Source of the DNA: Sphingobacteriales bacterium
GTDB taxonomy: Bacteria; Bacteroidota; Bacteroidia; Chitinophagales; JADIYW01
NCBI GenBank assembly: GCA_016699615.1
Contig: CP064984.1
Location: 248,001 to 312,000, forward strand
Direction of reading: 5' to 3'
Length of the DNA stretch: 64,000 bases
The translations under genes were made by a program, and so were the position numbers. Positions 26,941-35,012 of the stretch are shown here, piece after piece; position 1 is the first letter of the stretch; each line of letters starts with the position of its first letter. Below the pieces are notes generated by a model. It saw nothing but the letters and a program-made list of their open reading frames with translations, did no database searches and was not told where the DNA came from.

Positions 26941-27130
26941 TTAATAATTTATATACAAAAAAACTTATACGATTACTAATATTAGTCAAGAATCCAAGCT
27001 ATAGTATCTCCAAAGTATATCTGCATAATAATTCTAATAGTAATACAAATTAGAAAAAGTAATACAACCTTTTTGCTATAAATTAATTTGATTTTTTGCT
27101 TAGAAATAACTGATTTAATAAATAAAATTA

Positions 27131-28514
27131 CATTAGTGTCCGATAAAACTACGGAATATTTTTTTGATATTGATAATCAATATAAATGTGTGATAAAATT
27201 ACAATAAAACAAAAGCAGGTTATCCTGAAAATAATTGTATTTGATTTTGTGTAGCAACGATGTAGTGTTTTTGTGGATTTTTGAGGAATGATTTTAGATT
27301 AATATAGTTAAATAAATGTGTTCTGATTAGTGAACAAAGATTTGCAAATGCCCATTTTCGTTTTTCTACTTTTCTTTGAATAACGGTGATAAGTAGATTG
27401 TAAATAAGCGTACACCAAATCTGTATAATAATTGCATTTTCATTATCACCTAAAAAATAATTAAGTGGAAAATTTTGTTTGAGTTGTTTGTGCAATAACT
27501 CAATTTGCCATCGTTGCTTGTATATTGTAGCAATTTGTTCTGGTTTTAAATCGTAGATATTGGTAATAAATTCGTAGCATTTGTTATGCTGTTCGCTCCA
27601 ATAGGCAATTCTACGAAGTGGCAATTGTCTTGTTATTGTGCCATTTTCTCTAATGTCTAATTCTATTTGCTCATCTTTCAAAATAGCATCATCTTTGCAG
27701 TTATCCAAACTAAATTCTTCTTTAGAACTAAACTTTGCATTGTCTTTAATACGGGTTACAAATGGTATTTGTGTTTGATTAAATCTCTCAAAGAGTAGAT
27801 AATCAACATAACCTCTGTCAAAGCAATAGATGGTGTTGGAGTCAAAAGAAATATGCTGGATAAAGTTACTATCATGAACAGTAGCATCTGTAAATTTTAC
27901 TAAAGTAGGCAAATTATAATCTGCTCTAATTTGCAGATGCACTTTAATACCACCTTTATTTTTGCCATTTATCGGTTTACGCCCAACACATTTTAAGATG
28001 TCTTTAAACAAGAAAATAGTAGTAGAATCGATAATGGACAGCTCTTTACCATAACTTTCTCTAAATCGGCTGTCCGATAAAGTTGATTTATAAAAAGCCA
28101 ACAAGTCATAATAGATTTGTTCAAACACAACAGCATTTCTACGTTTGTTAGCATCACCAAGCGTACTCTTTTTAGGTGGTTGTTTGAGTTTAATATGTTT
28201 GAGTTTGCCTTCTAAACCTAATAAATTAGTACAAACCTCACGAAGCGAAGTACTGTTGGAGCCAACACAAAACAACATCGTTACTAAATGTTCTAGTGTT
28301 GTAAATCGTTTGATATATCTATCACTGTTATGCTTGTTAACAGCTGTATCAATAATAGAATTAGGAATTAAAGAAATCAGCTGTCCGAGAACCGAATTAC
28401 CAAAATTATGCGTACTTTTATTCATATAGTAAGTTGTGCAAAAACAAACTATATATTTTGAGCCATAATCCCAAAATTATGGCTCTCTTTTTTTATCTTT
28501 ATCGGACACTAATG
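27131..28514 (-). mobile_element. IS4-family insertion sequence with 9-bp target duplication
   Basis: Terminal inverted repeats CATTAGTGTCCGATAAA (27131-27147) and TTTATCGGACACTAATG (28498-28514) are perfect over 17 bp. The flanks carry the direct repeat ATAAAATTA at 27122-27130 and 28515-28523. The element is 1384 bp and encodes one transposase. An intact TSD and intact ends indicate fairly recent insertion. Confidence 0.95.
27220..28425 (-). CDS. IS4-family transposase
   Basis: A 401-residue DDE transposase with an N-terminal DUF4372-like domain (about residues 5-80). Catalytic features are D in ELSIIDSTTIF, D in YCFDRGYVDY and the YREK-type signature in YKQRWQIELLHKQLKQ, which is diagnostic for IS4. 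The gene is intact and fills the IS. Confidence 0.95.
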   Translation of the reverse strand: MNKSTHNFGNSVLGQLISLIPNSIIDTAVNKHNSDRYIKRFTTLEHLVTMLFCVGSNSTSLREVCTNLLGLEGKLKHIKLKQPPKKSTLGDANKRRNAVVFEQIYYDLLAFYKSTLSDSRFRESYGKELSIIDSTTIFLFKDILKCVGRKPINGKNKGGIKVHLQIRADYNLPTLVKFTDATVHDSNFIQHISFDSNTIYCFDRGYVDYLLFERFNQTQIPFVTRIKDNAKFSSKEEFSLDNCKDDAILKDEQIELDIRENGTITRQLPLRRIAYWSEQHNKCYEFITNIYDLKPEQIATIYKQRWQIELLHKQLKQNFPLNYFLGDNENAIIIQIWCTLIYNLLITVIQRKVEKRKWAFANLCSLIRTHLFNYINLKSFLKNPQKHYIVATQNQIQLFSG

Positions 28515-28755
28515 ATAAAATTATAACTCTTATAACAGCATAAATAAAGCTAAAAAGAACTACAAAGAAAAAAATACTACTAATTGAACTTAAATTAAAA
28601 AACAGTAAACCATTTGGTTCTTCATTTATTGCTTACTTAGGTAAATACCCAAAATGAATATAACTTAATAAGAAAATTAACAAGTCAATCAAAACGCTCA
28701 CTATAAAAATATATAGGTATATATTAATTTTAAATTTTAGAGTTTCCATATTCAC

Positions 28756-28824
28756 CTATTTTCTACTTTTTTGAAATAACAGCTTCCAATTAATCCCTAA
28801 ATCTTCCCAACTATTATAATAACC
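28756..28824 (-). pseudogene. C-terminal fragment (putative toxin tip 5)
   Basis: Start-less frame from the REP edge: YYNSWEDLGINWKLLFQKSR and stop, 6 bp before the ATG of the split membrane-protein gene. Only about 22 residues remain; everything upstream is replaced by REP-RAYT unit E. Confidence 0.35.
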
Positions 28825-29480
28825 CCCGCCTTTGTTGGTTTTTAACCAACAAACCACTATCTGAATTGTATTGCATTTTATTCATCGCCTTGTTTTAAAA
28901 AATCCCAATCTTTTTCATTAGTTATATAAAACTTTGCACTACTATATTTATATTCTTCCTCAAATATACAAATTCCTGCCTTAACTGGATTATTGTGTAT
29001 ATAATTTAATTTTTGTTCATATACTTTTTTTGTTCTTAAATCAATACTTAAAGAGTTACGTTGCCACACTTGGAATTTTCTATCTTTTAAATTTGCTTCT
29101 AATTGATTAATCATTTCGGAATGATTATCTTTTAAATATTTTAAAATTTGTTTTGCTGTATGATGTAAAAAATCGCGTTGAATATCTTGTCGTAGGTATC
29201 CTTTTTTTATTCGCCAAATAAGATGCATGTGATTATCCATTAGCACAAAGGCATGAACTTCTATCTTATTTTGTTGTGTTAAATATCTTAGGCTTTCTAT
29301 AATAATTTCTTTTGCCTGATTGCTTTTTATTAAGGCTAACCATTCATAACAAGTAATTGTTATAAACTCTGGAAATTTATCTTCGTAATTCAATATATAT
29401 AAACTTCAAATTTAATAATTTTAATCTTTAATTTTATATATGTTCTGTGGTTTGTTGGTTAAAAACCAACAAAGGCGAGG
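28825..29480 (-). mobile_element. REP-RAYT unit E (intact)
   Basis: A 656-bp unit with inverted REP palindromes at both ends (left CCCGCCTTTGTTGG, right CCAACAAAGGCGAGG) and an unbroken RAYT gene. It is nearly identical to unit A and could be the active copy that mobilises the others. Confidence 0.88.
28878..29393 (-). CDS. REP-associated tyrosine transposase (RAYT), intact copy E
   Basis: A 171-residue Y1 HUH nuclease of the RAYT/TnpA-REP group. It starts with TTG at 29393 (NYEDKFPEFITITCYEWLAL). The HUH motif is DNHMHLIW at about residue 53 and the catalytic-Tyr region is YEQKLNYIHNNPVKAG. RAYTs bind and cleave single-stranded REP hairpins and are thought to spread them. The gene is flanked by its own REPs. 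The TTG start is conserved in all copies, which may keep expression low (inference). Confidence 0.9.
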   Translation of the reverse strand: MNYEDKFPEFITITCYEWLALIKSNQAKEIIIESLRYLTQQNKIEVHAFVLMDNHMHLIWRIKKGYLRQDIQRDFLHHTAKQILKYLKDNHSEMINQLEANLKDRKFQVWQRNSLSIDLRTKKVYEQKLNYIHNNPVKAGICIFEEEYKYSSAKFYITNEKDWDFLKQGDE

Positions 29481-29539
29481 GTTAATAATATATTTAATTG
29501 ATTTTCCATGTATTCTATTCTATTGGTTATAATTTTATG

Positions 29540-29845
29540 CTATAAATATTTGATTAAGAAATATGCTTTAAACATTGCTACACATACAAGAACTATTGCT
29601 ACATATACAAAAATAGTTTTGGTATATGATAGAATCTTTAATTTGTATACTACTAACACTGCCAGATATGCTAAAATGCTTCTGTAATATATCTGAGCAT
29701 TTGAAGTATATGAAAAAGTGCTTAATTCTGATGTAGCATGCTTTGCTACGTTTAAAAAATTGGATACCTCATATACAATATGGATTGCTATATATATATA
29801 TATATATATGTAGCAAGGCATAAATGATAAGAAAAAATGTAACAA
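29540..29845 (-). CDS. Doubtful small membrane protein, 101 aa
   Basis: The frame has two or three hydrophobic stretches (IYYRSILAYLAVLVVYKL, IFVYVAIVLVCVAMFKAYFL). Its N-terminus is read from a (TA)n tract, so the true start is unknown or lost. It may be the remnant of another small membrane ORF of the series. A possible truncated start of a further ORF (MENQLNILLT, ATG at 29512) lies between it and unit E. Low confidence. Confidence 0.3.
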   Translation of the reverse strand: MLHFFLSFMPCYIYIYIYIAIHIVYEVSNFLNVAKHATSELSTFSYTSNAQIYYRSILAYLAVLVVYKLKILSYTKTIFVYVAIVLVCVAMFKAYFLIKYL

Positions 29846-29865
29846 TATTGGCTTATAGTGTGTTG

Positions 29866-29954
29866 GGTATGCGGTATGCGGTATGCGGTATGCGGTATGC
29901 GGTATGCGGTATGCGGTATGCGGTATGCGGTATGCGGTATGCGGTATGCGGTAT
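29866..29954. repeat. Microsatellite, 12 copies of GCGGTAT
   Basis: A perfect 7-bp tandem repeat from 29871 to 29954, plus a partial unit before it. A (TA)n tract lies about 60 bp away at 29790-29811. Both strands are open through the repeat because 7 bp is not a multiple of 3 and no stop falls in it; this is not evidence of coding. Confidence 0.95.
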
Positions 29955-30352
29955 GAATTTGATTTTTCATGGGAATTTTTATGGTACTACGAAGATATAT
30001 ATTAAAAATAAATCTACAAAATAAAATGTATCTTTTTTATAAAAAATTATTTTTAATAGTATGTTTTTTATTAATGCATTATATATATCAATGTATTAAG
30101 CTAAAATTATTCAATTTTGTATTTATTTATAATGGTTCTTATGCTGACTACAATACAAAGAGTTAGAATAATATTTATTTTTTGTATTTACTGGCAATAA
30201 AATATAGTTTAATTACATAAACATGCTTTGATAAAAAATAAAATATCGTTTTGTTCGGCATAGAAATTAGAGGAAAAGTATTCATTCTCACTTTTTGAGT
30301 TTGGCTTTTTTATTTATACACAAATATTTGTTATTTTGAGCAAAAAATAGAG
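29955..30352. other. Intergenic stretch without a supported gene
   Basis: A/T-rich. A plus-strand frame (29969-30166) with a hydrophobic middle is present but has no recognisable start context or family. No terminator or promoter box could be assigned with confidence before the carboxylase gene at 30353. Confidence 0.5.
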
Positions 30353-31984
30353 ATGAAAGTGGATATAGATTTTAATTTGAATGAAGATAAGATGCGTCTA
30401 AGTGTTGATGAGCTGAAAAATAAATTATCAAAAATTTATTTGGGTGGTGGGCAAAAGAAAATCGACAAGGAACACGAAAGAGGAAAACTTACTGCACGTG
30501 AGCGTATTCAATATCTAATAGATGATAATACTTCAACTATTGAAATTGGTGCTTTTGCTGGCGACGGAATGTATGCAGAACAAGGTGGATGCACAAGTGG
30601 TGGCGTAGTGGTAGAAATAGGCTACGTATCTGGCAGACAGTGCATGATAATAGCTAATGATGCAACTGTAAAAGCTGGTGCATGGTTTCCAATTACAGGA
30701 AAAAAGAACTTACGTGCACAAGAAATTGCCATGGAAAACAGATTGCCAGTTATTTATTTAGTAGATAGTGCTGGTGCATTTTTACCTATGCAAGATGAAA
30801 TTTTTCCGGACAAAGAAAACTTTGGAAGAATTTTTAGAAACAATGCAAAAATGTCTGCCATGGGCATACCACAAATTGCAGCAATCATGGGTAGTTGTGT
30901 TGCTGGTGGTGCCTATCTACCAATCATGAGCGACGAAAGCTTAATAGTTGAAGGTTCTGGAAGTATATTTTTAGCAGGACCATATTTAGTAAAAGCAGCC
31001 ATAGGCGAAAATGTAGACAAAGAAACACTAGGTGGCGCACACACACAGACAGCTATTTCTGGTGTATGTGATTATAAAATGAAAGATGACAAAGAATGCT
31101 TAGACACCATAAAAAAATTGATTGATAAATATGGAAAATTTGAAACAGCTAATTTTGATAGAATAAAAGCAAAAAAACCAAAACTAAACGAAAAAGAAAT
31201 TTATGGTATTTATACATCAGCAACAGGAAAACCTTATGATGTAAGAGAAATCATTAAAAGAATTGTAGATAATTCTGAGTTCACAGAATATAAAGAAGAA
31301 TATGGACAAACTATTGTTTGCGCTTATGCCAGAATTGATGGTTGGAGTGTTGGCATAGTTGCCAACCAACGAAATATTGTAAAAAGCGCCAAAGGCGAAG
31401 TACAAATCGGTGGTGTTATTTATTCAGATTCTGCTGACAAGGCTGCGCGTTTCATTATGCTTTGCAATCAAAAAAGAATTCCATTGGTTTTCTTGCAAGA
31501 TGTAACAGGTTTTATGGTTGGCTCACGTAGCGAACATGGTGGCATTATTAAAGATGGTGCAAAATTAGTTAATGCTGTGTCAAACTCAGTAGTACCTAAG
31601 TTTACAATAGTTACAGGCAACAGTTATGGTGCTGGCAACTATGCCATGTGTGGAAAAGCATATGACCCAAGATTGATTGTAGCATGGCCATCAGCAAAAA
31701 TTGCAGTGATGGGCGGCGACCAAGCATCTAAAGTGATTTTGCAAATACAAGAAGCAGCATTAGAAGCAAAAGGACAAACACATACTCAAGAAGAAAAAGA
31801 AAGCATACTTAAAGCAATAAAAGATAAATACGAACAAACAACTACTGCATATTATGCAGCATCACGTATTTGGGTAGATGCCGTTATTGATCCATTAGAT
31901 ACTAGAAAATGGATTTCTATGGGCATAGAAGCAGCAAACAATGCTCCACTTGAAAACTTTAGTGTAGGTGTATTACAAACTTAG
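30353..31984 (+). CDS. Acyl-CoA carboxylase, carboxyltransferase (beta) subunit
   Basis: A 543-residue biotin-dependent carboxyltransferase of the propionyl-/methylcrotonyl-CoA carboxylase type. Strings include GKLTARERIQYLIDD near residue 42, SAGAFLPMQDEIFPD, GSCVAGGAYLPIMSDE (acyl-CoA site), and GSYGAGNYAMCGKAYDPR-like NSYGAGNYAMCGKAYDPR (biotin side). The partner biotin carboxylase/BCCP subunit is not in the window. It lies 34 bp upstream of trpD on the same strand. The substrate cannot be decided from sequence; the FLPMQ string is frequent in methylcrotonyl-CoA carboxylases. Intact. Confidence 0.88.
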   Translation: MKVDIDFNLNEDKMRLSVDELKNKLSKIYLGGGQKKIDKEHERGKLTARERIQYLIDDNTSTIEIGAFAGDGMYAEQGGCTSGGVVVEIGYVSGRQCMIIANDATVKAGAWFPITGKKNLRAQEIAMENRLPVIYLVDSAGAFLPMQDEIFPDKENFGRIFRNNAKMSAMGIPQIAAIMGSCVAGGAYLPIMSDESLIVEGSGSIFLAGPYLVKAAIGENVDKETLGGAHTQTAISGVCDYKMKDDKECLDTIKKLIDKYGKFETANFDRIKAKKPKLNEKEIYGIYTSATGKPYDVREIIKRIVDNSEFTEYKEEYGQTIVCAYARIDGWSVGIVANQRNIVKSAKGEVQIGGVIYSDSADKAARFIMLCNQKRIPLVFLQDVTGFMVGSRSEHGGIIKDGAKLVNAVSNSVVPKFTIVTGNSYGAGNYAMCGKAYDPRLIVAWPSAKIAVMGGDQASKVILQIQEAALEAKGQTHTQEEKESILKAIKDKYEQTTTAYYAASRIWVDAVIDPLDTRKWISMGIEAANNAPLENFSVGVLQT

Positions 31985-32017
31985 AATTAATACAAAATAA
32001 TTATATTTTAATTTATA

Positions 32018-33004
32018 ATGAAAAATACACTTCAACGATTATACACAGGACATTTTCTATCTGAAGAAGAAGCATTTCAACTGATGCTTGATATTACAAA
32101 TAGGAAATTCAATGATATACAAATTTCTGCTGTACTTTCTGCACTCAATATGCGTCTACCAAATTCATCAGAAATGCTTGGGTTTAAAAATGCTTTGTTA
32201 GAACAAGCTGTGCATATCAACTTAAATCAAAAAAATATACTGGATATTGTTGGCACTGGTGGCGATGGAAAAAACACTTTTAATATATCAACCTTAGCAT
32301 GCTTGGTATGTGCTGGTGCTGGAGTAAAAGTTGCCAAGCACGGAAACTATGGTGTATCATCAGTATCTGGTTCTTCAAATATTCTAGAAGCTGTTGGTGT
32401 TGTTTTTAGTAATGATGAATCTGTTTTACAACAACAAATTAATGATGCTAATATTACTTTCTTGCATGCACCATTATTTCATCCAGCAATGAAGAATGTA
32501 GCAGAAGTAAGAAAAAATATGGGCGTAAAAACTATTTTTAATTTATTAGGTCCACTATCAAACCCATCAAAGCCAACTACACAGCTTATTGGTGTGCACA
32601 GCGAATGGATAGGAAAATTATACAAAGATGTATTAAGACAAACAAAAACAAATTTTGCCATTGTACATTCTATTGATGGGTATGATGAAATTTCATTAAC
32701 CTCAGAAACAAAAATATTTACTAAAAAACAAGATATTTTCTACACGCCACATGCATTTGGAATGGACATCATTACACCTGAGTCTATTTTTGGTGGCGAT
32801 ACAATAGAAAGTAATCAAAATATATTTATGAATATTCTAAATGGCAAAGGAAGTACAGCACAGAATAATGTGGTCATTGCTAATGCTGCCTTGGCTATTT
32901 CATTATATTTTGAAAAAGAACTTGACGATAGTGTTGCCTTAGCAAAAGATAGCTTACTTGGCTTAAAAGCATTAAGTAGTTTGAGAAAATTGACAAAAAG
33001 TTAA
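32018..33004 (+). CDS. trpD: Anthranilate phosphoribosyltransferase
   Basis: A 328-residue TrpD, transferring phosphoribose from PRPP to anthranilate in tryptophan synthesis. The PRPP-binding GTGGDGKNTFNIST motif is near residue 76, with KHGNYGVSSVSGSSNILEA following. It is a normal length and intact. trpC lies downstream but is separated from it by a zeta-toxin module on the same strand. Confidence 0.95.
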   Translation: MKNTLQRLYTGHFLSEEEAFQLMLDITNRKFNDIQISAVLSALNMRLPNSSEMLGFKNALLEQAVHINLNQKNILDIVGTGGDGKNTFNISTLACLVCAGAGVKVAKHGNYGVSSVSGSSNILEAVGVVFSNDESVLQQQINDANITFLHAPLFHPAMKNVAEVRKNMGVKTIFNLLGPLSNPSKPTTQLIGVHSEWIGKLYKDVLRQTKTNFAIVHSIDGYDEISLTSETKIFTKKQDIFYTPHAFGMDIITPESIFGGDTIESNQNIFMNILNGKGSTAQNNVVIANAALAISLYFEKELDDSVALAKDSLLGLKALSSLRKLTKS

Positions 33005-33038
33005 AACCATTCACAAAATAAATTGTTATTTTTATAGT

Positions 33039-33191
33039 ATGACAGCAAAAGTGGAAAAAGCAAAAATAGAAAAAGCCTTAAAAGCTGTATCAAAAACAGT
33101 CATTAGTCGAGCTAAAAAATTTAATCAACCAGTGGTGATTGTTGAAAATGGAGTGGTAAAAGAAGTTTATCCTTACAAAAAGGAAAATTAA
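33039..33191 (+). CDS. Small putative antitoxin, 50 aa
   Basis: An ATG-initiated 50-residue frame (MTAKVEKAKIEKALKAVSKT...VVIVENGVVKEVYPYKKEN) whose TAA overlaps the zeta-toxin ATG by one base (TAATG). It is lysine-rich with a helix-prone first half. The translational coupling and position suggest an antitoxin for the next gene, though it is not recognisable as the classical epsilon antitoxin. Below the usual length cut-off for gene finders. Confidence 0.65.
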   Translation: MTAKVEKAKIEKALKAVSKTVISRAKKFNQPVVIVENGVVKEVYPYKKEN

Positions 33192-33901
33192 TGGCACAAA
33201 AATTCAGACTATTTGCTGGACCAAATGGCTCTGGAAAATCTACAATGTTTAATAGATTTAAGCATCAAAAAATTATACATACAGAAATATATGTGAGTGC
33301 TGATAGTATAGAAGTTACTTTAAAAGAAAAAAAACAATTTTATTTTCCAGCATATAGAATTCAAGCTACGCAAGAAGAATTTATCAATCATATAGAATCT
33401 TCATCTTTATTTAAAAGAATAAAAGATAAAGCTACTTTTTTAGCTAGTTGTAAAATAAAGTCTGGAATTTTAACCATAGAAAATACTGCAATCAATTCTT
33501 ATCATGCATCATTTGTAGCAACATATCTTGTAGATAAAATTTTTGAAACAAAACAATCATTCTGTTTTGAAACGGTCATGTCGCATCCATCAAAAATTGA
33601 ATTATTTAAGATTGCAAAAAAATACAATTACAAAACATATTTATATTATTTATATACAAATAATGTTGAAGCAAATATTGCAAGAGTAAAATTTAGAGCA
33701 GCACAAGGCGAACACGATGTGCCTGAAGCAAAAATTAGAGACAGATACAAAAAATCTTTACAACTATTGAAAGATGCGTTGGAAGCAACCGAAACAGCCT
33801 ATATATTTGATACATCAACACTTGAAACAGTTAATGTATTGTACAAAAAAAATAACAACATAGAAAAATATCACGAATTACCTAAGATTACAAATTTATA
33901 A
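33191..33901 (+). CDS. Zeta-toxin family P-loop kinase
   Basis: A 236-residue P-loop protein. The Walker A motif is FAGPNGSGKSTMFNRF at residue 8, SADSIE follows, and FCFETVMSHPSKIEL and RVKFRAAQGEHDVPEAKIRDRY are conserved strings of zeta-like kinases. Zeta toxins phosphorylate UDP-N-acetylglucosamine and block cell wall synthesis; some members act on other substrates. With the overlapping 50-aa ORF it forms a likely toxin-antitoxin module lodged between trpD and trpC (2 bp before trpC). Intact. Confidence 0.82.
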   Translation: MAQKFRLFAGPNGSGKSTMFNRFKHQKIIHTEIYVSADSIEVTLKEKKQFYFPAYRIQATQEEFINHIESSSLFKRIKDKATFLASCKIKSGILTIENTAINSYHASFVATYLVDKIFETKQSFCFETVMSHPSKIELFKIAKKYNYKTYLYYLYTNNVEANIARVKFRAAQGEHDVPEAKIRDRYKKSLQLLKDALEATETAYIFDTSTLETVNVLYKKNNNIEKYHELPKITNL

Positions 33902-33903
33902 CC

Positions 33904-34692
33904 ATGAACATTCTTGATAAAATAGTAGCTCAAAAGAGAATAGAAATTGAAAATGCAAAACAAAGTTTTTCAATACAAGAACTAGAACGCACAAATTATT
34001 TTAATAGAAACACGATTTCTGTAACGCAAAACTTCTTAAAAGAAAATAATACTGGAATAATTGCTGAGTTTAAAAGACAATCACCATCAAAAGGCATTAT
34101 CAATAATACAGCGAATGTGGTAGATGTTGTAAAAGGCTACGAGCAAGCTGGTGTTGTTGCAAGTTCAATATTAACAGACACAGATTTTTTTGGTGGAAGT
34201 AAAAATGATTTGATGCAAGCTCGTACACATGTAAATATTCCATTACTAAGAAAAGATTTTATGATTGATGAATACCAATTTGTAGAAGCAAAAAATTGGG
34301 GCGCAGATATTATATTATTAATTGCATCAATTCTAACACCACAACAAGTAAAAAACTTTACAAATATTGCACAAAATTTAGGTTTAGAAGTTTTGCTTGA
34401 GTTGCACAACGAACAAGAACTAGACCATGTGTATCATAAAGTAAATATGGTTGGCATCAACAACAGAAACCTAAAAACATTTGAAGTAGATATTGAACAA
34501 AGTATCAAAATGGCAAACTATCTTGGAAAAGATTTTATAAAAGTTGCAGAAAGTGGCATTGGAAATACTGAAACATTATTGCATTTTAAAAACAATGGAT
34601 TTCAAGGATTTTTAATTGGCGAAAATTTCATGAAAAATGAGCACCCAGCACTTGCTTGTCAGTCATTTATTCAAAAAATTAGCAATACTTAA
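33904..34692 (+). CDS. trpC: Indole-3-glycerol phosphate synthase
   Basis: A 262-residue TIM-barrel enzyme of tryptophan synthesis. Motifs seen are IIAEFKRQSPSKGIIN (catalytic Lys), LLRKDFMIDEYQ, LLELHNEQEL, VGINNRNLKTFEVD and VAESGIG. It closes CdRP to indole-3-glycerol phosphate. It starts 2 bp after the zeta-toxin stop, so its translation depends on transcription through the toxin module. Intact. Confidence 0.96.
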   Translation: MNILDKIVAQKRIEIENAKQSFSIQELERTNYFNRNTISVTQNFLKENNTGIIAEFKRQSPSKGIINNTANVVDVVKGYEQAGVVASSILTDTDFFGGSKNDLMQARTHVNIPLLRKDFMIDEYQFVEAKNWGADIILLIASILTPQQVKNFTNIAQNLGLEVLLELHNEQELDHVYHKVNMVGINNRNLKTFEVDIEQSIKMANYLGKDFIKVAESGIGNTETLLHFKNNGFQGFLIGENFMKNEHPALACQSFIQKISNT

Positions 34693-34777
34693 AATTAGGT
34701 AATCTTTGCTTATACTCAATATTTTATATCTATTTAATATATTATAGTGTATTTTCGCAATTCAGAATAATTCTAAA

Positions 34778-35008
34778 TTGAGAACAATAAGCCAAATACC
34801 TATTAATAAAAAAGCAAAAATATGTGCTATTCACGACCAATCTATAGCACAAAAACTATATTCAATGGGAATTTTACCAAACTATATGATTGAAGTAAAG
34901 AGAAAAACATTAAATGGTAATACTTTTTTTCTAAACATCAACAACCATCATAATATTGCAATAAGGAAAGATGAGGCACAATACATTATTGTAGAAGAAC
35001 AAGATTAA
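34778..35008 (+). CDS. feoA: FeoA, ferrous iron transport accessory protein
   Basis: A 76-residue SH3-like protein with the FeoA pattern AKICAIHDQSIAQKLYSMGILPNYMIEVKRK and a C-terminal IAIRKDEAQYIIVE, shown here in pieces. The best start is TTG at 34778. It lies 4 bp before feoB and belongs to the same operon. FeoA modulates FeoB-driven Fe(II) uptake. Confidence 0.85.
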   Translation: MRTISQIPINKKAKICAIHDQSIAQKLYSMGILPNYMIEVKRKTLNGNTFFLNINNHHNIAIRKDEAQYIIVEEQD

Positions 35009-35012
35009 AACG

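Larger units (their letters stand above)
26982..28749 (-). pseudogene. Membrane protein gene (immunity-like, copy 5) split by an IS and a nonsense codon
   Basis: Removing the IS (27131-28514) and one copy of its 9-bp target duplication restores one frame from ATG 28749 to TAA 26982. It runs from METLKFKINIYLYIFIVSVL to FLICITIRIIMQIYFGDTIAW, about 130 codons with three or four hydrophobic segments. A TAA at 28633-28635 interrupts the frame after YIHFGYLPK, before the insertion point. The ATG is 6 bp after the stop of the fragment at 28756. Exact reconstruction at the TSD makes the gene assignment firm; the immunity role is inference. Confidence 0.65.

Noticed and set aside
29788..30024. Opposed frames rich in RYAVCGM and AYRIPHT repeats
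   Set aside because: They arise from the 7-bp microsatellite, which lacks stops in these frames.
29969..30166. 65-aa plus-strand frame with a hydrophobic middle
   Set aside because: No start context, family or conserved neighbour; A/T-rich chance frame likely.
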